From contig JAGOEZ010000003.1 in NCBI GenBank assembly GCA_017997455.1, positions 1 through 34,088 of the forward strand: a stretch of DNA of 34,088 bases. Direction: 5' to 3'. This document shows, in pieces, positions 18,629-26,812 of the stretch (position 1 is its first letter; every line of letters begins with the position of its first letter). Position numbers and translations under genes: made by a program. The notes below the pieces were generated by a model. That model was not told where the DNA came from and made no database searches. It saw only the letters and a program-made list of their open reading frames with translations. This stretch comes from Lysobacterales bacterium. GTDB taxonomy: Bacteria > Pseudomonadota > Gammaproteobacteria > Xanthomonadales > Ahniellaceae.

Positions 18629-20203
18629 TCAGGAGCGGGCGCGGATCTCCGCGATCGAGGCGGCGGTCGCGGCGTCGATCTCCACCGACGCGGCGCGGCC
18701 CTCGAGCGCCGGCAGCAGGTCGCGCGCGATGCGCTTGCCGAGCTCGACGCCCCACTGGTCGTAGGAGTCGACGCCCCACAGCACGCCGGCGGCGTGGGTG
18801 CGGTGCTCGTACAGCGCCAGCAGCATGCCGAGCGATTCGGGATCCAGCGCGTCGAGCAGCACGATCGAGCTGGGACGACCGCCCGGGCTGCGCCGCCAGG
18901 GCTCGCCTTCCGCGCTGCCGCGCATCAGCGCGGCGCTTTGCGCCAGCAGGTTCGCCAGCAGCGCGGCGTGATGCGCGGCCAGCCCGTGCGCGGGCCGGAT
19001 CGCGGCGACGAACTCGCACGGCACCACGTCGACGCCCTGGTGCAGCGCCTGCATGAAGGCATGCTGCGCGTTGGTGCCCAGTTCGCCCCAGGTCACCGGC
19101 GCCGCGGGGCGCGCCAGCGGCCGGCCCTCGCGGTCCACGCCCTTGCCGTTGGATTCCATTTCCAGCTGCTGCAGGAAGCCCGGCAGCAGCCGCAGCCGCT
19201 CGTCGTAGACCAGCATCGCGCGGGTCGGCAGGCCGAGTGCATTGCGGTTCCAGACCTCGGCCAGGGCCAGCAGCAGCGGCAGGTTGTCATCGGCCGGCGC
19301 GGTCGCGTAGTGCTGGTCCATCGCGTGCGCGCCGGCGAGCAGCCGGCGGAACACCGGCAAGCCCAACGCGATGGCGATCGGCAGCCCGACCGCCGACCAC
19401 AGCGAGTAGCGGCCGCCGACCCAGTCCCACAAGGGCAGCACCTGCGCATCGGCCAGGCCCCAGGCGCGCGCCGCCTCGGGCTTCGCGGTCAGGGCGTGGA
19501 AGCGCTGCGCGAGCGCGAACTCCCGGCTGATGCCGCCGCGCCGCATCCAGTCCAGCACCGCCTCGGCGTTGAGCAGCGATTCCTGGGTCGAGAAACTCTT
19601 GGAGGCGAGCAGCACCCGCGTCCGCGTCGGGTCGAGCCCGGCGATCGCGCGCTCGAAGGCGGTGCCGTCGACATTGGCGAGGAAATGCACGCGCGGCCGG
19701 CCCGGCGTCGGACCCAGGGCCTCGCACACCAGGCGCGGGCCCAGGTCGGAGCCGCCGATGCCGATGTGGATCACGTCGGTCACGTGGCCGGCGGCGTACT
19801 CGGCCTCGCACGCCGCGACCAGCGTGGCCATGCGCGCGAGGGTGGCGTGCGCGGCGCGCGCGGCGTCGGCCGCGGGCGTGCCATCGCCGGACGACGGCAA
19901 CGGCGCGCGCAGGGCCGTGTGCAGCGCCGGGCGTTGCTCGGTGGCATTGACCGCGTCGCCGCGCAGCAGCGCCGCCACGGCCGCGCCATGATCGCAGGCG
20001 CGCGCCAGGTCGTGCAGTGCGGCCAGTGCCGCGAGGTCGATCCGCTGGCGCGCGAGGTCGACCCGCAAGGGTCCCAGGCGCCGCGACAGGCGCTGCAGGC
20101 GCCCGGGCTCATCCAGCAGTCGGGTCGATGCCACGGGCGCGAGTCGCGCTGCGTGTTCGGTCAACGCGGACCAGGCCCGGGAGCGCGGATCGACCGAGCT
20201 CAT
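18629..20203 (-). CDS. pgi: Glucose-6-phosphate isomerase
   Basis: The 524-residue protein has SIS-domain phosphosugar motifs: HIGIGGSDLGPRLV, the first signature near LASKSFSTQESL, WVGGRYSLWSAVGLPIAIALG, ESNGKGVDREGRPL, WGELGTNAQHAFMQALHQG (catalytic His) and the second signature DSYDQWGVELGK with the active-site Lys. It interconverts glucose 6-phosphate and fructose 6-phosphate in the cytoplasm. The ATG at 20201-20203 has no clear ribosome site; the frame continues upstream without homology. A possible promoter (TTGGTG/TACCAT, 19-base spacing) lies between it and the terminator at 20353-20384, so it is probably transcribed separately from panC. Confidence 0.95.
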   Translation of the reverse strand: MSSVDPRSRAWSALTEHAARLAPVASTRLLDEPGRLQRLSRRLGPLRVDLARQRIDLAALAALHDLARACDHGAAVAALLRGDAVNATEQRPALHTALRAPLPSSGDGTPAADAARAAHATLARMATLVAACEAEYAAGHVTDVIHIGIGGSDLGPRLVCEALGPTPGRPRVHFLANVDGTAFERAIAGLDPTRTRVLLASKSFSTQESLLNAEAVLDWMRRGGISREFALAQRFHALTAKPEAARAWGLADAQVLPLWDWVGGRYSLWSAVGLPIAIALGLPVFRRLLAGAHAMDQHYATAPADDNLPLLLALAEVWNRNALGLPTRAMLVYDERLRLLPGFLQQLEMESNGKGVDREGRPLARPAAPVTWGELGTNAQHAFMQALHQGVDVVPCEFVAAIRPAHGLAAHHAALLANLLAQSAALMRGSAEGEPWRRSPGGRPSSIVLLDALDPESLGMLLALYEHRTHAAGVLWGVDSYDQWGVELGKRIARDLLPALEGRAASVEIDAATAASIAEIRARS

Positions 20204-20352
20204 GCGCGCGCCCGCCGGGCCAGGGTCGGCGTGGCGCGGGCGCTGCGCCCGTTCGGGCAAATCGCGGTCACGGGCTCGCACTCCACGGCGTCATCGGGGC
20301 GCGGCTATGGTACGTGGCCACTGCGGCGTCGCACCAACCGGCGAATCGCGGG

Positions 20353-20384
20353 CAAAAAAAACCCTCGCCGAATCCGGCGAGGGT
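20353..20384 (-). terminator. Strong rho-independent terminator upstream of pgi
   Basis: A perfect 10-bp stem ACCCTCGCCG / CGGCGAGGGT (20361-20384) with a 4-base loop is followed on the minus strand by an eight-base T run (complement of 20354-20361). It ends a minus-strand transcript that comes either from the panC operon, about 190 bases upstream, or from a separate small RNA. Confidence 0.88.
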
Positions 20385-20577
20385 AGAATCGGAGTGACGA
20401 TTACCTAAAAGAATGCGCCCTGCTGCCGTTGGGGATCGCTGTGCAGCGGTCAACCCACCGGTGTGTGAACACTATCACGGTGTAGTGCGAAAAGCTACAT
20501 CTGTTGCGTAGCGGACTACATTTGGCGAAAAGTGTTGCTTTTCGGCACTACTCGCCCGAGGCCCGCAAGCGTTTTCC
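20385..20577 (-). ncRNA. Possible small RNA or structured 3' UTR between panC and pgi
   Basis: The 193 bases between the panC stop and a strong terminator carry no credible open frame. They are more A+T-rich than the flanks and contain several small hairpins on the minus strand: a CGAAAAG/CTTTTCG stem (about 20526-20544), GTGA/TCAC (about 20465-20478), CGCT/AGCG (about 20438-20449) and AATCG/CGATT (about 20387-20402) directly before the terminator. I do not recognise an RNA family, and no convincing promoter was found. It may be a free small RNA, an RNA cut from the panC 3' UTR, or just a long UTR. Confidence 0.3.
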
Positions 20578-21423
20578 TCAGCCAATCAACAGGTTGTCGA
20601 TCAGGCGGGCCGTGCCTACGCGCGCCGCGACCAACGCGACCAGGTCTTGGCGGCGGCCCGGCTCGGGAACCGAGAGGTCGTGCGCCGACCGGATCGCCGC
20701 GTATTCGGGCCGCAGGCCCGCTTCCTCCAGCCGCGCGAGCGCGAGGGGTTCGAGCGTGCCGGGTGCCACGCCCGCCAGGATCTGCGCCTCGATCCAGCGC
20801 AGCGTCGCGTGGATCGCGCCCGCGCGCTCGCGCTCGGCAGCCGACAGGTACTGGTTGCGCGAACTCATGGCGAGTCCATTGGCCTCGCGCACGGTCGGTC
20901 CCACCACGATCGTCCCCGGCAGCGCCAGGTCGCGGGCGAGGTGCCGGATCACCAGCGCCTGCTGGTAGTCCTTCTGGCCGAAGATCGCCAGGTCCGCCTG
21001 CGCCATCGACAGCAGGCGCGTGACCACGGTCGCCACGCCGTCGAAGTGGCCGGGGCGGAAGGCGCCGCACAGGGTGTCGCCCAGGCGCGGCACGTGCATG
21101 CGCACCGCGGCCTCGACGCCGTAGGGATACATCTCCTCGACCGTCGGCGCATACAGCAGGTCGCAGCCGTGCGCGGCCAGCCCGGCGGCGTCGGCCTCGA
21201 GCGTGCGCGGGTAGCGCGCATAGTCCTCGCTGGGTCCGAACTGGGTCGGGTTGACGAACACGCTGGCGAGCACGCGCGTGGCCTGCGCGCGCCCCAGCGC
21301 CACCAGCGAATAGTGGCCGGCGTGCAGGTTGCCCATGGTCGGCACGAAGGCGACGCGCTCGCCCGCCGCGTGCCAGGCGGCGACCGCGGCGCGCAGTTCG
21401 ACCACCGTATGGACGATGCGCAT
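20578..21423 (-). CDS. panC: Pantothenate synthetase
   Basis: A 281-residue ATP-dependent ligase joining pantoate and beta-alanine. Motifs: FVPTMGNLHAGH (HIGH-like nucleotide site), SVFVNPTQFGPSEDYARYPR, FRPGHFDGVATVV, IFGQKDYQQ and the KMSKS-like MSSRNQYLS. The ATG at 21421-21423 gives the usual MRIVHTV start and lies 4 bases after the panB stop, so the two are coupled. It is the last gene of pcnB-folK-panB-panC. No panD follows. Confidence 0.96.
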   Translation of the reverse strand: MRIVHTVVELRAAVAAWHAAGERVAFVPTMGNLHAGHYSLVALGRAQATRVLASVFVNPTQFGPSEDYARYPRTLEADAAGLAAHGCDLLYAPTVEEMYPYGVEAAVRMHVPRLGDTLCGAFRPGHFDGVATVVTRLLSMAQADLAIFGQKDYQQALVIRHLARDLALPGTIVVGPTVREANGLAMSSRNQYLSAAERERAGAIHATLRWIEAQILAGVAPGTLEPLALARLEEAGLRPEYAAIRSAHDLSVPEPGRRQDLVALVAARVGTARLIDNLLIG

Positions 21424-21427
21424 GCGC

Positions 21428-22246
21428 TCAGTACGACTCGTGGGCGCCGGGGAAGCTGCCGTCGCGCACCGCGGCGACATAGGCGCGCACCGCATCGGCG
21501 ATGCTGCCGCGACCGGCGAGGAAATCGCGGACGAAGCGCGGTTGTCGATGCAGGTTCACGCCCAGCAGGTCGTACGACACCAGGACCTGGCCATCGCAGC
21601 CCGGGCCCGCGCCGATGCCGATGGTCGGGATCGCCAACTGCGCCGTGATCGCGCCCGCCAGCGGCGCCGGCACGCACTCCAGCACCAGCATGGCGGCGCC
21701 GGCGGCCTGCACCGCCAGCGCGTCGGCGGCCAGGCGCGCGGCCGCGTCGGCGTCGCGCGCCTGGACCTTGTAGCCGCCCATGCGATGCACCGATTGCGGC
21801 GTGAGCCCGAGGTGCGCGCACACCGGGATGTCGCGCTCGGCCAGGTAGCGGATGCAATCGAGCACCGGTCCCGCGCGCTCGAGCTTGACCATCGCCGCGC
21901 CACCCTCGCCCACCAGCCGCGCGGCGCTGCGGTATGCGGCGGCGGGATCGGGGTAGCTGCCGAAAGGCAGGTCCGCCAGCAACAGCGCGCGACGCAGGCC
22001 GCGCGCGACGGCCTGGCAGTGGTAAACGAGGTTATCGAGGGTCACGCCCAGCGTGGTCGCCTGCCCCTGCACGACCATGCCCAGCGAGTCGCCGACCAGC
22101 ACCACGTCGATGCCGGCGGCGTCGAACTGCGCCGCCAGCGTCGCATCGTAGGCGGTGAGCATGGCGATGCGCTCGGCCCGCGACTTCATCCCGGCGAGCG
22201 TGGCGAGCTTCACCGCGGGGGCGGAGGCAGTGGCATGGGCGGGCAT
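21428..22246 (-). CDS. panB: Ketopantoate hydroxymethyltransferase
   Basis: A 272-residue TIM-barrel enzyme that adds a hydroxymethyl group from methylene-tetrahydrofolate to ketoisovalerate. Motifs: [48 protein letters not shown] and [15 protein letters not shown]. The ATG at 22244-22246 has GGAGG 5 bases upstream; the upstream frame is a shadow of folK. It lies 19 bases after folK. The link to folate is metabolic as well as positional, since the enzyme uses a folate cofactor. Confidence 0.96.
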   Translation of the reverse strand: MPAHATASAPAVKLATLAGMKSRAERIAMLTAYDATLAAQFDAAGIDVVLVGDSLGMVVQGQATTLGVTLDNLVYHCQAVARGLRRALLLADLPFGSYPDPAAAYRSAARLVGEGGAAMVKLERAGPVLDCIRYLAERDIPVCAHLGLTPQSVHRMGGYKVQARDADAAARLAADALAVQAAGAAMLVLECVPAPLAGAITAQLAIPTIGIGAGPGCDGQVLVSYDLLGVNLHRQPRFVRDFLAGRGSIADAVRAYVAAVRDGSFPGAHESY

Positions 22247-22265
22247 GGGACCTCCGGGCCGCGGA

Positions 22266-22805
22266 TTATTGGCCCGGCGGCATCGCCGCCTCAAGCCTGG
22301 CGTCCGCGGCGCGCCGCGCGCTGGCCAATTCCGCGGCCGGCAAGCGTTGCAGGCATTGCGTGACGCTGCCGTGCCCGGGAACCAGCGCATCCGGGGCCAG
22401 CTCCGCCAGCGGCACCAGCACGAAGGCCCGCTCGACCAGCCTCGGGTGGGGAACCCGGCAGCCCGGTTGCGCCAGTTCGCGCTCGCGATACAGCAGCAGG
22501 TCCAGGTCGATCAGGCGCGGACCCCAGCGCTCGCCGTCGCGTTCGCGGCCAAGGGCGCGTTCGGTTGCGAGCAGTGCCTCGACCAGCGCCGCTGGCTCGA
22601 GCGTGGTGTCGACCTCCACCACCGCGTTGGCGAACTCGGGCTGGTCGAGGCGGCCCCAGGGCGCGGTGCGGTAGCAGGCCGAGCAGCGCAACACGCGCAC
22701 CGCGCCGTCCAGTTGCAACTGCCCGAGCGCGCGAATCAACTGCCGCGCCGGGTCGCCGAGGTTCGCGCCGAGGCCGATGTAGACCCCGCCGCGCCGCGCG
22801 CTCAT
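22266..22805 (-). CDS. folK: 2-Amino-4-hydroxy-6-hydroxymethyldihydropteridine pyrophosphokinase
   Basis: A 179-residue enzyme of folate synthesis that transfers pyrophosphate from ATP to hydroxymethyl-dihydropterin. Motifs: [57 protein letters not shown] (Mg-binding Asp residues) and [19 protein letters not shown]. The ATG at 22803-22805 overlaps the pcnB stop (ATGA), so it is translationally coupled. Confidence 0.95.
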   Translation of the reverse strand: MSARRGGVYIGLGANLGDPARQLIRALGQLQLDGAVRVLRCSACYRTAPWGRLDQPEFANAVVEVDTTLEPAALVEALLATERALGRERDGERWGPRLIDLDLLLYRERELAQPGCRVPHPRLVERAFVLVPLAELAPDALVPGHGSVTQCLQRLPAAELASARRAADARLEAAMPPGQ

Positions 22806-24121
22806 GCCGGCGGCGCGGCGTCCGCGGCGCCGTTGCGCCGGCGGCCGCCGCGACGACGGCGGCGTTTGCGCGGCGCTGCCTCGGCGCCGGTCTCGTCGTG
22901 CAGCCGTGCCGGCGCCTCGCCGGAATGCTCGCCATGCGGCTTGAGCAGCGCCTCGGTCCACCACTGCGCGAGCTCGCGCACGGCCGGCTCCTCGAGCGCG
23001 CGCAGGACCAGGAAGTCATAGGCGGCACGGAAGCGCGGATGCGACATCAGGCGCGCGACCTTCTTGCGCGCGGTCTGCTCGAAGCGCGGCTGCAGGGCCC
23101 AGATCTCCTGCATCGGGATCGTGAAGCGCTTGGGCATGGCGATGCGCCCGGCCTGCTCGCGCACCGCGCGCGAGGCCGCGCGCGTCCACGCCACTTCCGG
23201 CTCGAGCCCGCCATCGACCAGGGCCTGGTACTCGGCGTGCGCGGCCGGCCACAACAGCACCGCGAGCAGGAAGGCCGGCGTCACCGGCTTGCCGTCGGCC
23301 ACGCGCTGGTCGGTGCCGCGCAGCGCCGCCTCCAGCATCGGCGGGATCGCGCCCTCGCGCCCGTGCATCGCGCCGGCGGCGGAGGGCAGCAGCTGGTGCA
23401 GCAGGCCGCTGGCCTCGAGCCAGCGGAAACTCTCGTGCGCATGCCCGCCCATGAACAGCTTGAGCAGTTCGTCGAACAGGCGCGCCGGCGCCGACTCCGC
23501 GATCAGCGGCGCCAGTTGGTAGATCGCGTCCCAGGCCGCGTCGTCGATGCGGAAGCCGAGCTTGGCCGCGAGCCGCACCGCGCGCAGCATCCGCACCGGA
23601 TCCTCGCGGTAGCGCTGCTCGGGATCGCCGATCAGGCGCAGCACGCGGCGCTGCACGTCCTCGAAGCCACCGGTGAAATCGCGCACCGAGAAATCGCTGA
23701 TCGCGTAGTAGAGCGCGTTGGCGGTGAAGTCGCGCCGGATCGCGTCCTCCTCGATCGAGCCGTACACGTTGTCGCGCACGATCCGCCCGTCGACCAGGTG
23801 GCGATCGCCGGTGCCGTCGTCGCCGCTGGCGCGATAGGTCGCGACCTCGATGATCTCGGGTCCGAAGATCACGTGCGCGAGGCGGAAGCGACGCCCGATC
23901 AGGCGGCAGTTGCGGAACAGGTGGCGGACCTGCTCGGGCGTGGCCGAGGTCGCCACGTCGAAGTCCTTGGGATGGCCGCCCAGGAGCAGGTCGCGCACGG
24001 CACCACCCACCAGGCAGGCTTCGAAGCCGGCCTCGTTGAGTCGGTACAGCACGCGCAGCGCGTTGGGGCTGATGTTCTTGCGCGAGATGCCATGCTGCTC
24101 GCGCGGAATCACGCGCGCCAT
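22802..24121 (-). CDS. pcnB: Poly(A) polymerase I
   Basis: A 439-residue class II nucleotidyltransferase that adds 3' poly(A) tails and speeds RNA decay. The N-terminus carries CLVGGAVRDLLLGGHPKDFDVAT, with the DxD metal site, then RRFRLAHVIFG, EDAIRRDFTANALYY and RYREDPVRMLRAVRLAAKLGF. The C-terminal half binds RNA and ends in a basic run RKRRRRRGGRRR. These features fit PcnB rather than CCA-adding enzyme (no HD domain). The start is uncertain: ATG at 24119-24121 is used, and a GTG at 24158-24160 adds 13 residues; neither has a strong ribosome site. It heads the pcnB-folK-panB-panC operon. Confidence 0.93.
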   Translation of the reverse strand: MARVIPREQHGISRKNISPNALRVLYRLNEAGFEACLVGGAVRDLLLGGHPKDFDVATSATPEQVRHLFRNCRLIGRRFRLAHVIFGPEIIEVATYRASGDDGTGDRHLVDGRIVRDNVYGSIEEDAIRRDFTANALYYAISDFSVRDFTGGFEDVQRRVLRLIGDPEQRYREDPVRMLRAVRLAAKLGFRIDDAAWDAIYQLAPLIAESAPARLFDELLKLFMGGHAHESFRWLEASGLLHQLLPSAAGAMHGREGAIPPMLEAALRGTDQRVADGKPVTPAFLLAVLLWPAAHAEYQALVDGGLEPEVAWTRAASRAVREQAGRIAMPKRFTIPMQEIWALQPRFEQTARKKVARLMSHPRFRAAYDFLVLRALEEPAVRELAQWWTEALLKPHGEHSGEAPARLHDETGAEAAPRKRRRRRGGRRRNGAADAAPPA

Positions 24122-24229
24122 GGTCGTGCGCGGAAGGCTGTCGTCGTTAGGCTTGGGCACGTGTCTGCAAGGCCGCGGGAGTCGTCCGTGTGGTTCGCCG
24201 GCGGAATCGCACCGCGCGCGCGCCCCGGG

Positions 24230-24257
24230 TTGTGGCACGTAGCGAAACCGCTATAAT
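24230..24257 (+). promoter_or_regulatory. Promoter of tRNA-Glu
   Basis: TTGTGG (24230-24235), a 16-base spacer and a perfect TATAAT (24252-24257). Transcription would begin near 24264, about 76 bases before the tRNA. The -10 overlaps the oppositely directed pcnB -10. Confidence 0.6.
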
Positions 24258-24282
24258 ACGCGCCCCGTTTTCCGATGCTCAA
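24253..24282 (-). promoter_or_regulatory. Promoter of pcnB operon
   Basis: Read on the minus strand: TTGAGC (complement of 24277-24282), an 18-base spacer, TATTAT (complement of 24253-24258). The predicted start is near 24246, leaving a leader of about 125 bases to the ATG, or 85 to the GTG. Confidence 0.55.
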
Positions 24283-24339
24283 GCGTTCGGCAAACGGGCC
24301 CCGGGGGAAGCCCCCCCGGCGGTCGCCATCGGGCACCCT

Positions 24340-24415
24340 GCTCCCTTCGTCTAGTGGTCTAGGACACCGCCCTCTCAAGGCGGGAACACGAGTTCGAACC
24401 TCGTAGGGAGCGCCA
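24340..24415 (+). tRNA. tRNA-Glu (anticodon CTC)
   Basis: A 76-base cloverleaf with encoded CCA. The acceptor stem GCTCCCT pairs with AGGGAGC (24405-24411). The anticodon stem CCGCC/GGCGG encloses the loop CTCTCAA, so the anticodon is CTC and reads GAG. The T arm has GTTCGAA. The sequence CTTCGTCTAGTGGTCTAGGACACC is typical of bacterial tRNA-Glu, described here by its key positions 24346-24368. This is the isoacceptor for G-ending codons, in line with the high G+C; the TTC isoacceptor must lie elsewhere. Confidence 0.97.
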
Positions 24416-24506
24416 TTCTTGCCACAAGGCCTCGTCCGGAGCGACTTCATTGCTTTGGGGGTTTTGGTCCAGTTGCGCGCCGCGCCGGCAAGAATGCGTT
24501 GCATAT

Positions 24507-24541
24507 CCCCACAACCCCCAACCCCCTTGACTCAAGGGGGC
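24507..24541. repeat. C-rich palindrome repeat, copy B
   Basis: CCCACAACCCCC followed by the palindrome CCCCCTTGA-C-TCAAGGGGG (24522-24540). It is the partner of copy A at 1676-1730. Both copies are followed within about 80 bases by a GTCAT palindrome. It lies in the 311-bp gap between tRNA-Glu and fdxA; apart from these repeats I see only a GATAAT box (24692-24697) that may belong to fdxA. Confidence 0.7.
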
Positions 24542-24593
24542 TGAAGCGCGGGGCGGTCGAGGAATCTGGTTGGACGCATGTCCCTGGGTGGGG

Positions 24594-24621
24594 CGTCATC
24601 CCGGCGCAGGCCGGGATCCAG
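24594..24621 (+). repeat. GTCATCCCGG/CCGGGATCCAG palindromic repeat
   Basis: CGTCATCCCGG, a CGCAG centre, then CCGGGATCCAG. It shares the upstream flank GGGTGGGGCGTCAT with the inverted copy at 1804-1830. Fourth member of the family in the window. Confidence 0.75.
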
Positions 24622-24726
24622 TGGCGAGGGGCGTGTCGTGGCGGGGGCGCGCGGCGTTAGGGGTCGGGTGGCCTCGCGGCGGCGGGTGGTCGATAATCCC
24701 GGTGGCCACGACCGCGCGGAACGGAC

Positions 24727-25050
24727 ATGCCCTTCGTCGTCACCGAAAACTGCATCAAGTGCAAGTACACCGATTGCGTGGAAGTGTGCCCGGTGGACTG
24801 CTTCCACGAGGGTCCCAATTTCCTGGTGATCGATCCGGACGAGTGCATCGACTGCACGCTGTGCGAACCGGAATGCCCGGTCAACGCGATCTATCCCGAG
24901 GATGACGTGCCGGCCGGCCAGGAGGGCTTCATCGCCCTCAATGCCGAACTGACCAAGGCCTGGCCCGTGATCACCACGGTCAAGCCCGCTCCGGCCGATG
25001 CCAAGGCGTGGGAGGGCGTTCCCGACAAGCTCAAGCTGCTGGAACGCTGA
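24727..25050 (+). CDS. fdxA: Seven-iron ferredoxin FdxA
   Basis: A 107-residue ferredoxin. The first cluster region is [18 protein letters not shown] (about 9-26); the second is [16 protein letters not shown] (about 40-55). The spacing and the long C-terminus ([10 protein letters not shown]...DKLKLLER) are those of the [3Fe-4S][4Fe-4S] FdxA type of Azotobacter and Pseudomonas, a low-potential electron carrier whose partners are mostly unknown. A GATAAT box 30 bases upstream may be its -10. The ribosome site is weak. It is convergent with bamC. Confidence 0.95.
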   Translation: MPFVVTENCIKCKYTDCVEVCPVDCFHEGPNFLVIDPDECIDCTLCEPECPVNAIYPEDDVPAGQEGFIALNAELTKAWPVITTVKPAPADAKAWEGVPDKLKLLER

Positions 25051-25054
25051 GCAC

Positions 25055-25076
25055 GCGGGCGCCGGTCGGCGCCCGC
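25055..25076. terminator. Hairpin between convergent fdxA and bamC
   Basis: A perfect 9-bp stem GCGGGCGCC / GGCGCCCGC with a GGTC loop sits between the two stops (25050 and 25084). There is no T run on either side, so termination is only a possibility. Confidence 0.4.
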
Positions 25077-25083
25077 ATCACGC

Positions 25084-25728
25084 TCAGCCCAGCCGCTGGC
25101 GCAAGGCCTCGATCACGCGACGCGAGAACTCGTCGCTGCTCTGGTTGCCGGACTCGTCCTCGACCGAGATCAGGCTGCCCTCGCCGTCGGCGACGATGCG
25201 CACCACGCGCGTCACCGCCTCGGTCGTGGTGCCCTGCTTGCCGCCGCCGAACAGCTTCTTGAAGAAACCCTGGTCGGTCGGCGCCGCGACTTCGCGCTGG
25301 CCCATCACGGTGTAGGTGCCGGCGGTCTGGTCGCGACCCGCCACCGCGGCCACGCCCGAGCGCTCCAGCGCGAAGCCCACGCGCTTCCAGGCGCCGTCCG
25401 GCGCATCGACCACGCGCAGCGTCGAATCCTCGCCCGCGGTGTACGAAGACGGCACCGGCGCCGGCGGCGTCGGCGGCACGTCGCCGCTGGGCGGCACGCT
25501 GGTGCCGGGCGCGCTGGCCGATATCCCCGCGGCCGGAGGCCGGGTGTCGGGAATGGTCAGCGCGGAACTGGTCGCGGGCGCGTCCAGGTCGGGCGGGACT
25601 TCCAGCGGCCGTTCCTCGCGGCTGGTCTCGTATTCCTTCGTCTTGCCGCCAAACCAGCCGCAACCACCGAGCGCGAACCCGAGCGCGACGACGGCCAACA
25701 GCAGGGCGACACGGCGGTCGATCCTCAT
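25084..25728 (-). CDS. bamC: Outer-membrane assembly lipoprotein BamC
   Basis: A 214-residue lipoprotein. The N-terminus MRIDRRVALLLAVVALGFAL ends in a lipobox GGC (Cys23). Next come the conserved unstructured segment with RPLEVPPDL, which in E. coli BamC lies against BamD, a Pro/Ser-rich stretch (about 60-100) and a single BamC helix-grip domain (AWKRVGFALERSG...). At 214 residues it is much shorter than E. coli BamC (344) and seems to have one C-terminal domain instead of two. Placement right after dapA, with 34 bases between, as in E. coli, supports the call. It has a clear AGGAG site. Confidence 0.85.
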   Translation of the reverse strand: MRIDRRVALLLAVVALGFALGGCGWFGGKTKEYETSREERPLEVPPDLDAPATSSALTIPDTRPPAAGISASAPGTSVPPSGDVPPTPPAPVPSSYTAGEDSTLRVVDAPDGAWKRVGFALERSGVAAVAGRDQTAGTYTVMGQREVAAPTDQGFFKKLFGGGKQGTTTEAVTRVVRIVADGEGSLISVEDESGNQSSDEFSRRVIEALRQRLG

Positions 25729-25762
25729 CTTCTTCTCCTTGCGTACGCGACGGGAGCGCGCT

Positions 25763-26677
25763 TCAGGCCACGCGGGCGGAGGCCGGATCGGCCGCCGCCT
25801 CGAGTTGGCGGATGCGCGCCACACAGGCTTCGGCTTCCACCCGCCAGGCGGGGCTCAACTCGACCAGGGGCAGGCGCAAGCCGGCCCCGATCAGCCCCAG
25901 GCGGTGCAGCAGCCATTTCGCGGGAATCGGGTTCGACTCCACGCCCAGTATGCGATAGATCGGCAGGAGTTCGCGCTCCAGTGCCTGGGCCGCGCCGCTT
26001 TCGCCCGCGCGCGCCAGCGCGCACAGGCGCGCGAAAGCGCGTGGCACCACGTTGGCGGCGACCGAGACGGTGCCATCGGCGCCCGCCTCCATCGCGCGCA
26101 GCGCGCTCGGGTCGTCGCCGCTGAGCACGCAGAAGTCGGCACGGCGCAGCGGCAGCAAGGCCTGCATCCGCTCGGGCTCCGCGCGCGCCTCCTTGATTCC
26201 GGCGATGCCGGTGCGGGCCGCCAGCCGGGCCACGGTCTCGGGCAGGAGGTCGCAGCCGGTGCGGCCAGGCACGTTGTAGAGGATCACCGGCAGGCCACCC
26301 TCGTCGGCCAGCGTGGCGTAGTGCCGGTAAAGGCCTTCCTGGGTCGGTCGCACGTAGTAGGGCGTGACCACCAGCGCGGCATCGGCGCCGAGCGCGCGGG
26401 CCCGCCGCACCAGGCGCAAGGCCTTGTGGGTGGCGGCCGCGCCGCAACCCGCGATCACCGGCTTGCGGCCATGCAGGCGCCCCAGCGCGGCGCCCAGCAG
26501 GGCGTCGGACTCGGATTCATCGAGCGCAGCCGATTCGCCGGTCGAGCCGGACACCACGATGCCGTCGGTGGCGGCTGCAAGATGCAGTCCGAGCAGCCGG
26601 TCGAAGGCTTCGAGATCGGGCGCGCCGTTGGCGTCGAACGGGGTGACGATGGCGCAGATGCTGCCCTGGAAACGCAA
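25763..26677 (-). CDS. dapA: 4-Hydroxy-tetrahydrodipicolinate synthase
   Basis: A 304-residue TIM-barrel aldolase, the first committed step of lysine and diaminopimelate synthesis. The Schiff-base Lys is in GIKEA (K162), the catalytic Tyr in YNVPGRT (Y134) and the Thr in GSTGES (T46). TPYY and NPIPAKWLL are also present. The start is TTG (26675-26677): no ATG or GTG exists upstream in frame, and RFQGSICAIVTPF fits the family start. The ribosome site is poor, so expression may be modest. It is cotranscribed with bamC and diverges from gcvR, as in E. coli. Confidence 0.95.
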   Translation of the reverse strand: MRFQGSICAIVTPFDANGAPDLEAFDRLLGLHLAAATDGIVVSGSTGESAALDESESDALLGAALGRLHGRKPVIAGCGAAATHKALRLVRRARALGADAALVVTPYYVRPTQEGLYRHYATLADEGGLPVILYNVPGRTGCDLLPETVARLAARTGIAGIKEARAEPERMQALLPLRRADFCVLSGDDPSALRAMEAGADGTVSVAANVVPRAFARLCALARAGESGAAQALERELLPIYRILGVESNPIPAKWLLHRLGLIGAGLRLPLVELSPAWRVEAEACVARIRQLEAAADPASARVA

Positions 26678-26707
26678 GGTCGCGGGCCGGATCGAAGGGA
26701 AGCCGGG

Positions 26708-26737
26708 ATGTTACTTGCGGGGTCGCGGCGCCCACAA
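26708..26737 (-). promoter_or_regulatory. Promoter of dapA-bamC
   Basis: On the minus strand: TTGTGG (complement of 26732-26737), an 18-base spacer, TAACAT (complement of 26708-26713). The leader would be about 24 bases. It overlaps the gcvR promoter on the other strand. Confidence 0.5.
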
Positions 26738-26744
26738 GTATTCT
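26715..26744 (+). promoter_or_regulatory. Promoter of gcvR
   Basis: TTGCGG (26715-26720), an 18-base spacer, TATTCT (26739-26744). The leader would be about 60 bases. The two RNA polymerase sites occupy the same DNA, so dapA and gcvR transcription could exclude each other. Confidence 0.5.
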
Positions 26745-26812
26745 GCCGTGGAGCCGCGCCGCAGCCTGCCGCGCGGGTGCTCACGGGGTTCGATCGGGAC
26801 CGACGCGCCGCA

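Noticed and set aside
20268-20453. A 61-codon frame across the terminator upstream of pgi as a gene
   Set aside because: It spans the terminator stem and T run, has no ribosome site and no recognisable features.
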